From Natronomonas sp. CBA1123 (GTDB lineage: Archaea > Halobacteriota > Halobacteria > Halobacteriales > Haloarculaceae): a stretch of 64,000 nt of DNA. The notes beneath the pieces are model-generated. The model did no database searches. It had not been told where the DNA came from and saw only the letters and a program-made list of their open reading frames with translations. Numbering within the stretch: position 1 is the first letter of the stretch; the number at the start of each line of letters is the position of its first letter. This document shows, piece by piece, positions 8,678-19,762 of the stretch. A program made the position numbers and the translations under genes. The stretch lies in NCBI RefSeq assembly GCF_009741925.1, contig NZ_WPCC01000007.1, forward strand, positions 38,033 to 102,032. The letters are read 5' to 3'.

Positions 8678-11191
8678 TTACTCGTCGTCCGTCTCCTCGG
8701 CGGACGCTTCGTCGTCGCCGTCGTCACCGGTGTTGTCAACCACGTCGACGCCGGCGACGTGGTCGTCATCGTCGAGCCGCATCACGACGACGCCCTTCGT
8801 GTTCCGGCCGACTTCGGAGACCTCGTCGACGTGCGTGCGCATGATTTGGCCGGACTCGCTCATGATGACGAGTCCGTCGCCCGTCGAGACGGCGTTGATG
8901 GCACAGACGGGGCCGTTGCGCTCGTCTGTTTTGATGTCGATGAGGCCCTTCCCGTATCGGGACTGCTGGCGGTACTCGGTCAGGGGCGTCCGCTTGCCGT
9001 AGCCGTTCCGCGTCACCGTCAGCAGGTCGCGGTCGTCGTCGGGTTCGGCCGCGACGAGGCCGGCGACTTCGTCGCCGTCTTGGAGTTTGATGCCGTTGAC
9101 ACCCCGGGCAGACCGCCCCATCGGCCGGGCGTCGGCCTCGTCGAAGCGGATGGTCATCCCCCCTCGCGTCCCGATGAGCAGGTCGCCATCTCCGGTGGTG
9201 ACTTCCACGTCGACCAACGCGTCGTCTTCCTCCAGTCGGACGGCACGGATGCCGCCGGAGTGGACGTTCTCGAAGTCCGAGACCGCAGTCCGTTTGACGT
9301 AGCCACCGCGGGTCGCCATCGCGAGGTAGCCGTCGTCGATGTCGTCGGTGTTGACGACAGCCGTAATCTCTTCGCCATCGTCCAAATCGAGGACGTTGAC
9401 CGCCGAGGTGCCACGAGCCGTCCGACCCATCTCCGGCAACTCGAACACCTTCAGACGGTACACCTGTCCCTGATTCGTAAAGCAGAGCAGGTAGTCGTGC
9501 GTCGAGGCGGTGAACACCGTCGAGACGCGGTCGCCCTCCTTCGGGCGCGTCCCGATTATGCCCTTCCCGCCGCGGTGTTGGGTGTCGAACTCCGCAAGCG
9601 TCATCCGCTTGACGTAGTCCTCCTCGGTGACGACGACGACGACTTCCTCCTCGGCGATGAGGTCCTCGCGAGTGACCGACCCCGCGTCCTCGATGATTTC
9701 GGTTCGACGGTCGTCGCCGTACTCGGCTTTGATTTCGCGGAGTTCGTCCTTGATGACTTCTAGCAGTTCCGACTCGTCGCCGAGGATGGTTTCGAGGCGC
9801 TCGATTTCGGCCTGCACGTCCTCGTACTCGGCTTCGACCTCGCCGGCCTCCATCGAGGTGAGCGACCCCAACTGCATCCGGACGATGTGTTCGGCCTGCT
9901 CCGTCGACAGTTCGAACTCGGTCTCCAGTCCGGCGATTGCGGCGTCGCGGTCGTCGCTGCCGCGGATGAGTTCGACGACGTCGTCGACGTTTCCGAGAGC
10001 GACGAGGCGGCCTTCGAGGATGTGGGCGCGGTCTTCGGCCTCCTCGAGTTCGAACTGCGAGCGTCGGCGGACGACCTCGCGTCGATGCTCGACGAACTGT
10101 TCGAGCATCTCCTTGAGGTTCAACACGCGGGGTTGGCCGTCGACCAGCGCAAGCGAGATGACCGAGAACGTGTTCTCGAGGTGGTGTTCGAGCAGTTGGT
10201 TCTTCACCACGTCGACGTTCGCGCCGCGCTTGCAGTCGATGACCACGCGGATTCCGGTCCGGTCGGACTCGTCGCGGATGTCGCTTATGCCCTCGATTTT
10301 GCCCTCTTGGACGTCGTCGGCGATGCGCTCGATGCGGCGGGCCTTGTTCTGCTGGTACGGCATCTCGTTGATGACGATGCGGTCGCCGCCGCGGTCGGTG
10401 TACTCCACGTCGATGTCCGCACGCACGCGGAGTCGACCCCGTCCCTCCGTGTAGGCGTTCATCAACCCCTCGCGGTTGACGATTTTCGCGCCGGTCGGGA
10501 AGTCCGGGCCCTTGACGTACCCCTCGGAGTTCGGCGTGTCGATGAGGTCCGACACCGAACAGTCGGGGTTGTCGATGAGGTGGATGGAGGCGTCGATAAT
10601 CTCGCCGAGGTTGTGCGGCGGGATGTTCGTCGACATCCCCACCGCGATGCCCGAAGCGCCGTTGACGAGCAGGTTCGGCACTCGCGCGGGCAGCACTGCG
10701 GGTTCGGTGAGTCGGTCGTCGTAGTTGCTCTCGAAGTCGACGGTGTCCTTCTCGATGTCCGCCAACAGTTCCTCGGCGATGGGGGCCATCCGGGCCTCCG
10801 TGTACCGCATCGCCGCCGGCGGGTCGCCGTCGACCGAGCCGAAGTTACCCTGCCCGTCGACGAGCGGGTAGCGAAGCGAGAAGTCCTGTGCCATCCGGGC
10901 GAGGGCGTCGTAAATCGCACTGTCACCGTGTGGGTGGTAGTTACCCATCGTCTCGCCGATAATCGACGAGGACTTGCGGTGGCCGGCGTGGGCGGTGACG
11001 CCCATCTCCGACATCGCATACAGGATGCGTCGCTGGACGGGTTTGAGGCCGTCTCGGGCGTCGGGCAAGGCACGCCCGACGATGACGCTCATCGCGTAGT
11101 CGATGTAGGACTGCTCCATCTCGTCTTCGATGCGCACGGGCTCTACTCTGTCTGCGGGTTCGTCCGGGGGTTCTGGTGTCTCTGAACTCAT
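8678..11191 (-). CDS. gyrA: DNA gyrase subunit A
   Basis: Breakage-rejoining subunit of gyrase, which introduces negative supercoils. The 837-residue protein carries the catalytic tyrosine in [10 protein letters not shown] (Tyr130). The quinolone-contact helix [15 protein letters not shown] keeps the sensitive-type Ser91. The coiled-coil segment follows near residue 440. The C-terminal beta-pinwheel contains a GyrA-box in the form HRGGKG, supporting true gyrase rather than topoisomerase IV. It follows gyrB by 31 nt on the same strand, so they form an operon. Family knowledge: haloarchaeal gyrase was acquired from bacteria and is the novobiocin target. Confidence 0.97.
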   Translation of the reverse strand: MSSETPEPPDEPADRVEPVRIEDEMEQSYIDYAMSVIVGRALPDARDGLKPVQRRILYAMSEMGVTAHAGHRKSSSIIGETMGNYHPHGDSAIYDALARMAQDFSLRYPLVDGQGNFGSVDGDPPAAMRYTEARMAPIAEELLADIEKDTVDFESNYDDRLTEPAVLPARVPNLLVNGASGIAVGMSTNIPPHNLGEIIDASIHLIDNPDCSVSDLIDTPNSEGYVKGPDFPTGAKIVNREGLMNAYTEGRGRLRVRADIDVEYTDRGGDRIVINEMPYQQNKARRIERIADDVQEGKIEGISDIRDESDRTGIRVVIDCKRGANVDVVKNQLLEHHLENTFSVISLALVDGQPRVLNLKEMLEQFVEHRREVVRRRSQFELEEAEDRAHILEGRLVALGNVDDVVELIRGSDDRDAAIAGLETEFELSTEQAEHIVRMQLGSLTSMEAGEVEAEYEDVQAEIERLETILGDESELLEVIKDELREIKAEYGDDRRTEIIEDAGSVTREDLIAEEEVVVVVTEEDYVKRMTLAEFDTQHRGGKGIIGTRPKEGDRVSTVFTASTHDYLLCFTNQGQVYRLKVFELPEMGRTARGTSAVNVLDLDDGEEITAVVNTDDIDDGYLAMATRGGYVKRTAVSDFENVHSGGIRAVRLEEDDALVDVEVTTGDGDLLIGTRGGMTIRFDEADARPMGRSARGVNGIKLQDGDEVAGLVAAEPDDDRDLLTVTRNGYGKRTPLTEYRQQSRYGKGLIDIKTDERNGPVCAINAVSTGDGLVIMSESGQIMRTHVDEVSEVGRNTKGVVVMRLDDDDHVAGVDVVDNTGDDGDDEASAEETDDE

Positions 11192-11222
11192 GTGTGAACT
11201 GGTGGTTTCTCGTCGTTCGGTC

Positions 11223-13169
<1,947 letters not shown>

Positions 13170-13184
13170 CTAACTCCCCACCGG

Positions 13185-13192
13185 GTATAAAT
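13185..13192 (-). promoter_or_regulatory. TATA box of the gyrB-gyrA operon
   Basis: On the minus strand the sequence reads GATTTATACCC, a strong archaeal TATA box, 34-41 nt before the gyrB ATG. The expected transcript starts about 8-14 nt before the start codon. Confidence 0.65.
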
Positions 13193-13232
13193 CCCCCGCA
13201 CGCGCGGGCGCGAAAGCGCGAGGAACCGGCCC

Positions 13233-13781
13233 TCAGTCGCTCCGTTTCGTCCACTTGGACTCTACGTCCCGGTTGGCAAGAATCGTCGTGTCGCCGTTCT
13301 CGAGCGTGAACCGACTCTTCCGGAGTTCGATGGCGGCGACGGTGCCCTCGACGCTGCCGACCGATATCCGGTCACCGACCTCGAAATCCGGGTCACGGAG
13401 GAGGTACACCCCGGCGACGGTGTCTTCTATCATCTCCGAGAGCGCATACGAGATGCCCAACGCGATGAAACCGACGGCGGTGCCGAGACTCGCCGCGAGG
13501 TCACCCAGTCCGACGATTTTCAGGAACGCCAGGCCGACGCCGAACCACATGAAGATGCCCACGACGGTGACGAACAGGTCCGCGACCAGCGACTGCCGGT
13601 CCGAGTAAATCTGCTCTAAGGACCGTCGAAGGACGGCCAAAACGACCCGGATAAGGATGTACGCGAGGGTGATGAATATCAACCCCGAGAGAATCTGTGG
13701 AATCGCCGCCTGAACGCCCGCTGCGAGTTCGGTGACCGTCCGAGCGACAGTGTCCGTCAGGAACTCCGTGGCCGTTGCCAT
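13233..13781 (-). CDS. MscS-family mechanosensitive channel domain protein
   Basis: A 182-residue membrane protein. Hydrophobic segments lie at about residues 28-50, 66-90 and 92-115. The third is glycine/alanine-rich ([29 protein letters not shown]) like the pore helix TM3 of MscS. It is followed by a short beta domain with [44 protein letters not shown], the MscS beta-domain signature. The large C-terminal vestibule is absent, so it is a minimal member. A role in release of osmolytes on osmotic downshift is inferred from the family. It lies between gyrB and top6B; the link to topology genes is probably positional only. Confidence 0.85.
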   Translation of the reverse strand: MATATEFLTDTVARTVTELAAGVQAAIPQILSGLIFITLAYILIRVVLAVLRRSLEQIYSDRQSLVADLFVTVVGIFMWFGVGLAFLKIVGLGDLAASLGTAVGFIALGISYALSEMIEDTVAGVYLLRDPDFEVGDRISVGSVEGTVAAIELRKSRFTLENGDTTILANRDVESKWTKRSD

Positions 13782-13873
13782 ACACCGACGGCGGCCGCCG
13801 ACAGCAAAAGGGTTCGGCCGTCGTCGTTCTCCGCGGCGTCAGACGGGCGTCATCGGAGGCGTCCCTCCGCCTG

Positions 13874-13891
13874 CTTTCACTTTCACTCCGG
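13874..13891 (+). repeat. 18-nt motif upstream of top6B promoter (copy 1 of 2)
   Basis: CTTTCACTTTCACTCCGG lies 43 nt before the top6B ATG and about 10 nt before its TATA-like box. The identical 18-mer occurs at 46205-46222 with 42 nt to another start codon. Conserved spacing in two unrelated divergent promoter regions suggests an upstream regulatory element. Confidence 0.6.
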
Positions 13892-13900
13892 TAGCGACGA

Positions 13901-13910
13901 GGTTTTAGGT
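13901..13910 (+). promoter_or_regulatory. TATA-like box of top6B
   Basis: GGTTTTAGGT lies 25-34 nt before the ATG at 13935, fitting a leaderless top6BA transcript. Confidence 0.5.
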
Positions 13911-13934
13911 GCCGGGGGATTCATCACAGAACGA

Positions 13935-16343
13935 ATGACCTCGTTTCAGTCGCAACTCGGGGAGGGCGACGGTGACGATCCCGACCCCGACCCCATCGCG
14001 GAGGAGCTCGCCCGCAGCCAACGCTCCATCTCTATCGCCGAGTTCTTCGAGAAGAACAAGCAGATGCTCGGCTTCGACAGCGGGGCGAAGGCGCTCGTCA
14101 CGGCCATCAAGGAGGCCGTCGACAACGCCTTAGACGCCACCGAAGAAGCCGGCATCCTCCCGGACATCTACGTCGAAATCGAGGAGGTCGGCGACTACTA
14201 CCGCCTCACCATCGAGGACAACGGTCCCGGCATCACCAAAGAGCAGGTGCCGAAGGTATTCGGGAAGCTCCTGTACGGCTCGCGGTTTCACGCCCGAGAA
14301 CAGAACCGCGGTCAGCAGGGTATCGGTATCTCCGCGGCGGTGCTGTACTCACAACTCACCTCCGGTAAGCCCGCGAAAATCACCTCGAAGACCAACAACG
14401 GCGGCGACGCCCAGTACTTCGAGTTGACCATCGACACCGACACGAACGAACCCGAAATCGACGTCGAGGAGGGTGCCAGTTGGGAACGTCCCCACGGAAC
14501 CCGCATCGAGTTGGAGATGGAGGGCAACATGCGCGCCCGCCAGCAACTCCACGACTACATCAAATACACCGCAGTCGTCAACCCCCACGCGCGAATCGAA
14601 TTCCACGAACCGAAGGAGTCGTTCAAGTTCGAGCGGGCGACCGACGACCTGCCGCCGGAGACCGAGGAGATTCGTCCACACCCCCACGGCGTCGAGTTGG
14701 GGACGCTTCTGAAGATGCTGGATGCGACTGATTCCTACTCGGTGACGGGGTTCCTGCAGGGGGAGTTCACCCGCGTCGGCCAGAAGACGGCCACCAGCGT
14801 CGCCGACAACCTCCGCGACCGTCACTACGGTCGGGAGGTCGCCTGGTCCGCACCGCAGGCCCACGAGGACGCCGACATCCGAGCGGCCGTCACCGCCGCC
14901 GTCTCGAACAAGGGCGCCGAAGCGACGAAGACACTCGCCACCAACGTCGCCGAAAGCGTCGAGGACGCCGGGCGAGTCGCCCACAGCGAGGTCGTCGCGC
15001 TGGTCGACGAACACGCCGAAGCGGTCGGCGAGGAATACGACAAGACGTTCGGGGAGACAGTTCGAGAAAACGCCGTCGAGGCAGCGTGGGGCGAGATAAC
15101 CGCCGACCGACGGTCGGACCTCTACGAACTCGTCGACGACGCAACGACGAGTCGGAAGGACGATGCGGTCGTCGAGGCGATGGCCCGCCGACTGGCCGAC
15201 AAGTTCGACGACCAGGAGGACCAGCGAAACCGCGTCACGCGCGACGAACTACGGGAGTTCGTCGACCGGGCCGCCGACATGACCATCGAGCGCGACGACG
15301 CCAGTTTCGGCGAGACGGCCCGCGAAAACGTCGTCGAAGCGGTCTGGTCGCAGTCGGTTCGGGTCCCCGACGAAGTGCCGAAAGTCAAAGACGTCGCCGA
15401 CGACCGCGATACGGCCGCCCGACTGCTCGAAGCGATGCGAGAGACGGACATCCTCTCGCCGCCGACGGACTGCCTCGCTCCGATTTCGGAGGAACTCGTC
15501 TACGCCGGCCTCGAAAAGGAGTACGAGGCGGACTTCTACGCCTCCGCGACCCGTGACGCCGAAGTCCACGGCGGGGACCCCTTCGTCGTCGAGGCGGGCA
15601 TCGCCTACGGTGGCGACCTCGAAGACGGCGGCTCCGTCGAGGTGCTCCGGTTCGCAAACCGGGTCCCCCTCGTCTACCAGCGCGGCGCCTGTGCCACCGT
15701 CGACGTGGTCAAGAACATCAACTGGCGAAACTACGGACTGGACCAACCCGGCGGCTCCGGGATGCCGAACGGTCCCGCAGTGTTGATGATTCACGTCGCC
15801 TCGACGAACGTCCCGTTCACCAGCGAGTCGAAGGACGCCGTCGCCAACATCCCCGAAATCGAAGACGAAATCGAACTCGCCTTACGGGAGGCCGCCCGCG
15901 AGTTGAAGTCGTATCTGAACAAACGCCGGTCGATGGAGAAGCGCCGCCGCAAGCAGAACGTCATCGCCGAGATTCTGCCGGAGATGGCCGAGAAGCTCTC
16001 GGAGGTCACCGACCGCGAACCGCTCGACATCGACGACTCGCTGGCCCGCATCATGAACAACGTCCTCGTCGAGCGGAGTGTCGAGGACGGGACGGTCGAA
16101 CTGACCGTCCACAACCACGGTGACACGAACGTCGACCCCGAAATCACGGAAATCGTCAGTTCGGACCCAGGGGACCACGACGACGCCACCGTCGTCGAGA
16201 TGGACGGCGAGTGGTTCCTGAAGTGGTCGCCGACGGTCGCGGCCGGCGACACCGCGACGCTTGCGTACGACATCGACGGCGACGCCGACTTCGACGTCTC
16301 CGTCGAGGGTATCGAAGCCGAGAAACTCACTATCAACGCCTAA
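13935..16343 (+). CDS. top6B: DNA topoisomerase VI subunit B
   Basis: ATPase subunit of the archaeal type IIB topoisomerase, which relaxes and decatenates DNA as an A2B2 complex. The 802-residue protein has GHKL motifs at the N-terminus: [22 protein letters not shown] and [24 protein letters not shown]. An H2TH and transducer domain follow. The protein is longer than the roughly 530-residue enzymes of other archaea: residues of about 310-500 form an acidic, repetitive alpha-helical insertion with recurring [16 protein letters not shown] / [16 protein letters not shown] units, and a C-terminal immunoglobulin-like beta domain is present. One nucleotide separates it from top6A. Confidence 0.96.
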   Translation: MTSFQSQLGEGDGDDPDPDPIAEELARSQRSISIAEFFEKNKQMLGFDSGAKALVTAIKEAVDNALDATEEAGILPDIYVEIEEVGDYYRLTIEDNGPGITKEQVPKVFGKLLYGSRFHAREQNRGQQGIGISAAVLYSQLTSGKPAKITSKTNNGGDAQYFELTIDTDTNEPEIDVEEGASWERPHGTRIELEMEGNMRARQQLHDYIKYTAVVNPHARIEFHEPKESFKFERATDDLPPETEEIRPHPHGVELGTLLKMLDATDSYSVTGFLQGEFTRVGQKTATSVADNLRDRHYGREVAWSAPQAHEDADIRAAVTAAVSNKGAEATKTLATNVAESVEDAGRVAHSEVVALVDEHAEAVGEEYDKTFGETVRENAVEAAWGEITADRRSDLYELVDDATTSRKDDAVVEAMARRLADKFDDQEDQRNRVTRDELREFVDRAADMTIERDDASFGETARENVVEAVWSQSVRVPDEVPKVKDVADDRDTAARLLEAMRETDILSPPTDCLAPISEELVYAGLEKEYEADFYASATRDAEVHGGDPFVVEAGIAYGGDLEDGGSVEVLRFANRVPLVYQRGACATVDVVKNINWRNYGLDQPGGSGMPNGPAVLMIHVASTNVPFTSESKDAVANIPEIEDEIELALREAARELKSYLNKRRSMEKRRRKQNVIAEILPEMAEKLSEVTDREPLDIDDSLARIMNNVLVERSVEDGTVELTVHNHGDTNVDPEITEIVSSDPGDHDDATVVEMDGEWFLKWSPTVAAGDTATLAYDIDGDADFDVSVEGIEAEKLTINA

Positions 16344-16344
16344 C

Positions 16345-17451
16345 ATGAGCACAGACACCGACCCCGACGTGAAGGACGAACTCGCCCGCGAGCGACTCAT
16401 CGAACTCGCAGCCGAGTTCTACGACCAGTTCGCCGAGGGCGACGTCCCCTCGATGCAGATACCGACCCGGACGAAGAGCAACATCGTCTTCGACGAGGAC
16501 AACGACGTGTGGGTGTACGGCGACCGCCACTCGACGCGGTCGGCGAACAGCGTCCGCGGCGCCCAGAAACTCCTGAAGGCCGTCTACACCATCGAGTTCC
16601 TCGCCAACCAACTCGACGAGGACCGCTCCTCGACGCTGCGTGAGTTGTACTACCTCTCGGAGTCGTGGGACGAAGAGCGCGCACAGTTCAGCGGCCAAGA
16701 CGAATCCAACCAGCTCGTCGAGGACCTCGAAATCGTCAGCGGGGTCACCCGCGAGGACTTCCACATGCGACCCGAGGAGTCCGGGGCGACCATCATGGGG
16801 CCGCTGTATCTCCGCGAACAAACCCGCCGCGGCGAACGAGAGATTCACTGCCAGAAGGACGTGGGTGAAGGTGGGTATCAGATTCCCAACAACCCCGACA
16901 CCATCGAGTTCCTCGACAACGACGCCGACTTCGTACTGTGTGTCGAGACCGGTGGGATGCGCGACCGACTGGTCGAGAACGGCTTCGACGAGGAACACAA
17001 CGTCATCGTCGTCCACCTCAAGGGCCAACCCGCCCGTGCGACCCGCCGCATCACGAAACGACTCCACGACGAACTCGATTTGCCGGTCGTGGTGTTCACA
17101 GACGGCGACCCGTGGTCGTACCGCATCTACGGCTCCGTCGCTTACGGCTCCATCAAGTCCGCCCACCTCTCGGAGTACCTCGCGACGCCGGAGGCGGAGT
17201 TCGTCGGCATCCAACCCGAGGACATCGTCGAGTACGACCTGCCGACCGACCCGCTGTCGGATTCGGACATCAACGCCCTCGAGAGCGAACTCGAGGACCC
17301 ACGGTTCCAGAGCGAGTACTGGACCGAGCAGATAGAACTCCAACTCGACATCGAAAAGAAGGCCGAACAGCAGGCACTCGCCTCGCGGGGGCTGGACTTC
17401 GTGACCGATACCTACCTCCCCGAGCGACTCGGGGAGATGGGCGTGCTGTAA
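16345..17451 (+). CDS. top6A: DNA topoisomerase VI subunit A (Spo11-like)
   Basis: DNA-cleaving subunit of topoisomerase VI, 368 residues. The catalytic tyrosine is in [13 protein letters not shown] (Tyr103 by alignment with archaeal homologues), within the winged-helix CAP domain. The TOPRIM domain shows [14 protein letters not shown] and the metal-binding [12 protein letters not shown]. Start at ATG 16345, 1 nt after the top6B stop, giving a coupled operon and equal expression of the two subunits. The next gene has its own promoter. Confidence 0.97.
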   Translation: MSTDTDPDVKDELARERLIELAAEFYDQFAEGDVPSMQIPTRTKSNIVFDEDNDVWVYGDRHSTRSANSVRGAQKLLKAVYTIEFLANQLDEDRSSTLRELYYLSESWDEERAQFSGQDESNQLVEDLEIVSGVTREDFHMRPEESGATIMGPLYLREQTRRGEREIHCQKDVGEGGYQIPNNPDTIEFLDNDADFVLCVETGGMRDRLVENGFDEEHNVIVVHLKGQPARATRRITKRLHDELDLPVVVFTDGDPWSYRIYGSVAYGSIKSAHLSEYLATPEAEFVGIQPEDIVEYDLPTDPLSDSDINALESELEDPRFQSEYWTEQIELQLDIEKKAEQQALASRGLDFVTDTYLPERLGEMGVL

Positions 17452-17491
17452 TCGGCTGCACTATTTTTAGCACGGCCGCCGTGGCCGGCGC

Positions 17492-18391
17492 ATGGACCTC
17501 CCTAGGCGTCAAGCGTTGGCCCTCATCGCTGCTGGCGGCATGCCCGCGCTTGCTGGCTGTACGCCCTGTGGTGAGACATGGACAGGTGTTGGGTTCCACG
17601 TCGAACCGACGGTCATAGAACAGACAGGTGGATGGCGCGTCAACGCACGTCTGACGGTGAACTTCGACTTCGGTCGGGACGGCTACGGCATCGCGGCGCC
17701 TGCTCTGGCACTTTTTGGCACCGACGGCGCCTTGCTGGCAGAAGCGCCGGTTGACGGTCTGATGTGGAGCGACGTTCCGGAAGACGACCGCCGGTCGGAC
17801 GACTGTGGGGAGTACGCCACAGTAGAGCGTGCGGCGACGCTGGAAAGCGACCGATTCCCAGAGTGGGTTGGTCTCCGGTTCGACCGGTTCGAAAGCGGCT
17901 ACGATAACCCGACAACGGTTTCAAAATATCGTGGCAAGACACCGGATGGTGACGCTTCGAGTGCGGAGTACGAACGCGTCGATTTGGAAACGGTTGGAGC
18001 GCTGTCCGAATCGGTCGAATACGGGGAGGCAACGCAGGACGTGAGGTTCGACACCGGTCGACTCACCTGTGAAAAAATCGAGGGGAATGCGGAAGCACAA
18101 ACGAACGTTGACCTGTCTTTTAGTGGCCAACGAGCACTCCCCGCCGAACATTACCGCCCGTTCCTCTCGGATATGGAGTTGTCCGGTGACCAGCTGACGG
18201 CGACTATAGGTCTTCAGTCTGCCCCTCGGTTCCATCGCGGTGACTGCCTTCGGAGTTCGTGGACAGCAACGGTCGCTTTCGCGGACCGGGAGTCGATGCC
18301 GACTGCAGTCGAGGTCAAGAATCTCGATACCGACGGCGAGGTGACGGACGCGACAACACTCCACGTTGAGACTGACACACCGGAATCGTGA
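17492..18391 (+). CDS. Tat-exported lipoprotein of unknown function
   Basis: A 299-residue protein with a twin-arginine leader (LPRRQALALIAAGG) and a lipobox ALAGC ending at Cys23, so it is predicted to cross the membrane folded and be lipid-anchored outside. The mature part is beta-rich and contains several cysteines (for example near residues 26, 99 and 191) that may form disulfides. No recognised catalytic motif is seen. ATG 17492 is supported by a TATA-like CTATTTTTAG 22-31 nt upstream. The gene stands alone between top6A and a zinc-ribbon gene. Confidence 0.8.
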   Translation: MDLPRRQALALIAAGGMPALAGCTPCGETWTGVGFHVEPTVIEQTGGWRVNARLTVNFDFGRDGYGIAAPALALFGTDGALLAEAPVDGLMWSDVPEDDRRSDDCGEYATVERAATLESDRFPEWVGLRFDRFESGYDNPTTVSKYRGKTPDGDASSAEYERVDLETVGALSESVEYGEATQDVRFDTGRLTCEKIEGNAEAQTNVDLSFSGQRALPAEHYRPFLSDMELSGDQLTATIGLQSAPRFHRGDCLRSSWTATVAFADRESMPTAVEVKNLDTDGEVTDATTLHVETDTPES

Positions 18392-18434
18392 CCGCTGGGC
18401 ACACGCTTTTTTAATCCCGGAACGTAGCTTAGTT

Positions 18435-18707
18435 GTGAAGTGGCGCTGCGGGGACTGTGACCGAGTGTACGACGAACCGCCGGAGACCTGCGTCTGTGGC
18501 TCAGCGAACCTCAATCCGGCGTCCGATGAGGACGAGGGTGGCCGCTCTCGTTACTCGCTTCTCGCGGCGCGAGAGCGACTGCTGAATCACAAAAACTCCG
18601 ACCGAAGCCTCGTCCGCGAGGAACCCTACGTCTCGCTGGCCTTCAGAATCCTGCTTGCCGTCGCCGTGTTCTGTGCCGTTTTGGTCGTCGTCGGCTTGGT
18701 ATTCTGA
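18435..18707 (+). CDS. Small zinc-ribbon membrane protein
   Basis: A 90-residue protein read from GTG 18435: the N-terminus KWRCGDC (Cys5, Cys8) pairs with CVCG (Cys19, Cys21) to make a rubredoxin-like zinc knuckle. A polar linker follows, then one membrane helix at about residues 66-88 ending LVVVGLVF. A TTTTTTAAT box at 18409-18417 lies about 18-26 nt before the GTG, which supports this start over an upstream ATG at 18366 that overlaps the preceding gene. The zinc domain would face the cytosol. Function unknown. Confidence 0.75.
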   Translation: MKWRCGDCDRVYDEPPETCVCGSANLNPASDEDEGGRSRYSLLAARERLLNHKNSDRSLVREEPYVSLAFRILLAVAVFCAVLVVVGLVF

Positions 18708-18717
18708 ACGAGTCGAC

Positions 18718-19410
18718 TCAACCGCCGAGTACGACATCGACGCCCCGCGAACGCAACTCCGCTGTGAAGGCCTCGGCATCAGTTTCGATTTCCGGGAAGG
18801 TGTCGTAGTGAATCGGGACGACCACTTCGGGGTCCATCGTTTCCGCGAGGTCGGCCGCCTCATGGCGGTCCATTGTGAACGTCCCGCCGATGGGTGGACA
18901 GAACACGTCCACGTCGAGGTGTTCCTGTCCGTCCAGTACGTCGGTGTCGCCCGGCCAGTAAACCGAAACACCACCCAGCGTGACGTGAAACCCACAGCCC
19001 CGGCCTTTCGGGTGATACGGCTCCCCGGAGGGCCGGACGTGTGGACCGTCGGGGTCGTTGTACGCCGCCGTCGTCCGGACGATAGCGTCGCCGACGGCGA
19101 TGTCGGCTTCGGCGTCGACCGTCCGCCGGTCGTACGGGAGGTCAGCTGGCCGCTCTACGTCCCGGTCGATGTGGTGGGTGTTGATGCCTTCAAAGAGAAC
19201 GAGCGTGGCGTCGGCGGTGGCGACGCGTCGAATCGCGTCAGTATCGTAGTGGTGGTCGTGAGTGACACAGACAACGTCCCCGTCGTTGCCCTGATAGTTG
19301 TCCAAGACCCCGTATCGTCCGGGGTCGAGATACACGACGGTTCCGTCGGCTTCGAGTCGGAGCGTCGCGTAGCCGAGCCACTCGAGCTTCAACCCCTCGT
19401 GTTCGAGCAT
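18718..19410 (-). CDS. Metallo-beta-lactamase-fold hydrolase (UlaG-like)
   Basis: A 230-residue single-domain MBL-fold protein. It begins MLEHEGLKLEWLGYATLRLE, as in UlaG-type proteins, and has the strand VVYLDPGRYG. The metal motif is atypical: where HxHxDH is expected it reads THDHHYD. Later metal-site segments WPGDTD and IHYDTF are present. Start at ATG 19410 chosen because an AT-rich GTGAAAAAC box lies about 40 nt upstream, while the upstream in-frame ATG at 19437 is too close to it. Its substrate is unknown; family members include lactonases, phosphodiesterases and nucleases. Confidence 0.82.
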   Translation of the reverse strand: MLEHEGLKLEWLGYATLRLEADGTVVYLDPGRYGVLDNYQGNDGDVVCVTHDHHYDTDAIRRVATADATLVLFEGINTHHIDRDVERPADLPYDRRTVDAEADIAVGDAIVRTTAAYNDPDGPHVRPSGEPYHPKGRGCGFHVTLGGVSVYWPGDTDVLDGQEHLDVDVFCPPIGGTFTMDRHEAADLAETMDPEVVVPIHYDTFPEIETDAEAFTAELRSRGVDVVLGG

Positions 19411-19507
19411 ACCCCGAGGGAGGCGTTCCGACACCACAAGCCCGGCGGTTTTTCACGCGCTGAAAGTGCGCTGCTCGGTTTATGAGATGGTGGTCCGATT
19501 AACTCGT

Positions 19508-19762
19508 ATGGCGACGGACGAGGAGCTGAAACAGCGCGTCACACAACTGGAATCGTCGGGGAACACCGGCGGGTTGACGCCGGCATCGGCGAGCGAGGAA
19601 CTGGCGGAGTATCGAGCGACGACCAGCGAGATACACGACGAGCTCGCGCGTCGAATCGAGGAACTCGACGACTGTACCGCCGCCGAGGAGGCTCTCGAGG
19701 AGATTATCGACCGACTGGACGACCTCGAAGCACGTCTCGACGACCTCGAAGCCCGGGATTAG
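19508..19762 (+). CDS. Small acidic coiled-coil protein
   Basis: An 84-residue protein, strongly acidic, with heptad-like leucine spacing in ELARRIEELDD and again in LEEIIDRLDDLEARLDDLEARD, so a C-terminal coiled coil from about residue 35 is likely. The two tail units DDLEARLDDLEARD repeat DDLEAR. No enzymatic motif. ATG 19508 follows a GGTTTAT box at 19477-19483, 25-31 nt upstream. Its TAG stop interlocks with the TAA of the convergent DNA ligase gene over 4 nt. Function unknown. Confidence 0.75.
   Translation: MATDEELKQRVTQLESSGNTGGLTPASASEELAEYRATTSEIHDELARRIEELDDCTAAEEALEEIIDRLDDLEARLDDLEARD

Noticed and set aside
9887..11185. 432-codon open frame antisense to gyrA
   Set aside because: Shadow of gyrA codon bias; no motif, no promoter.
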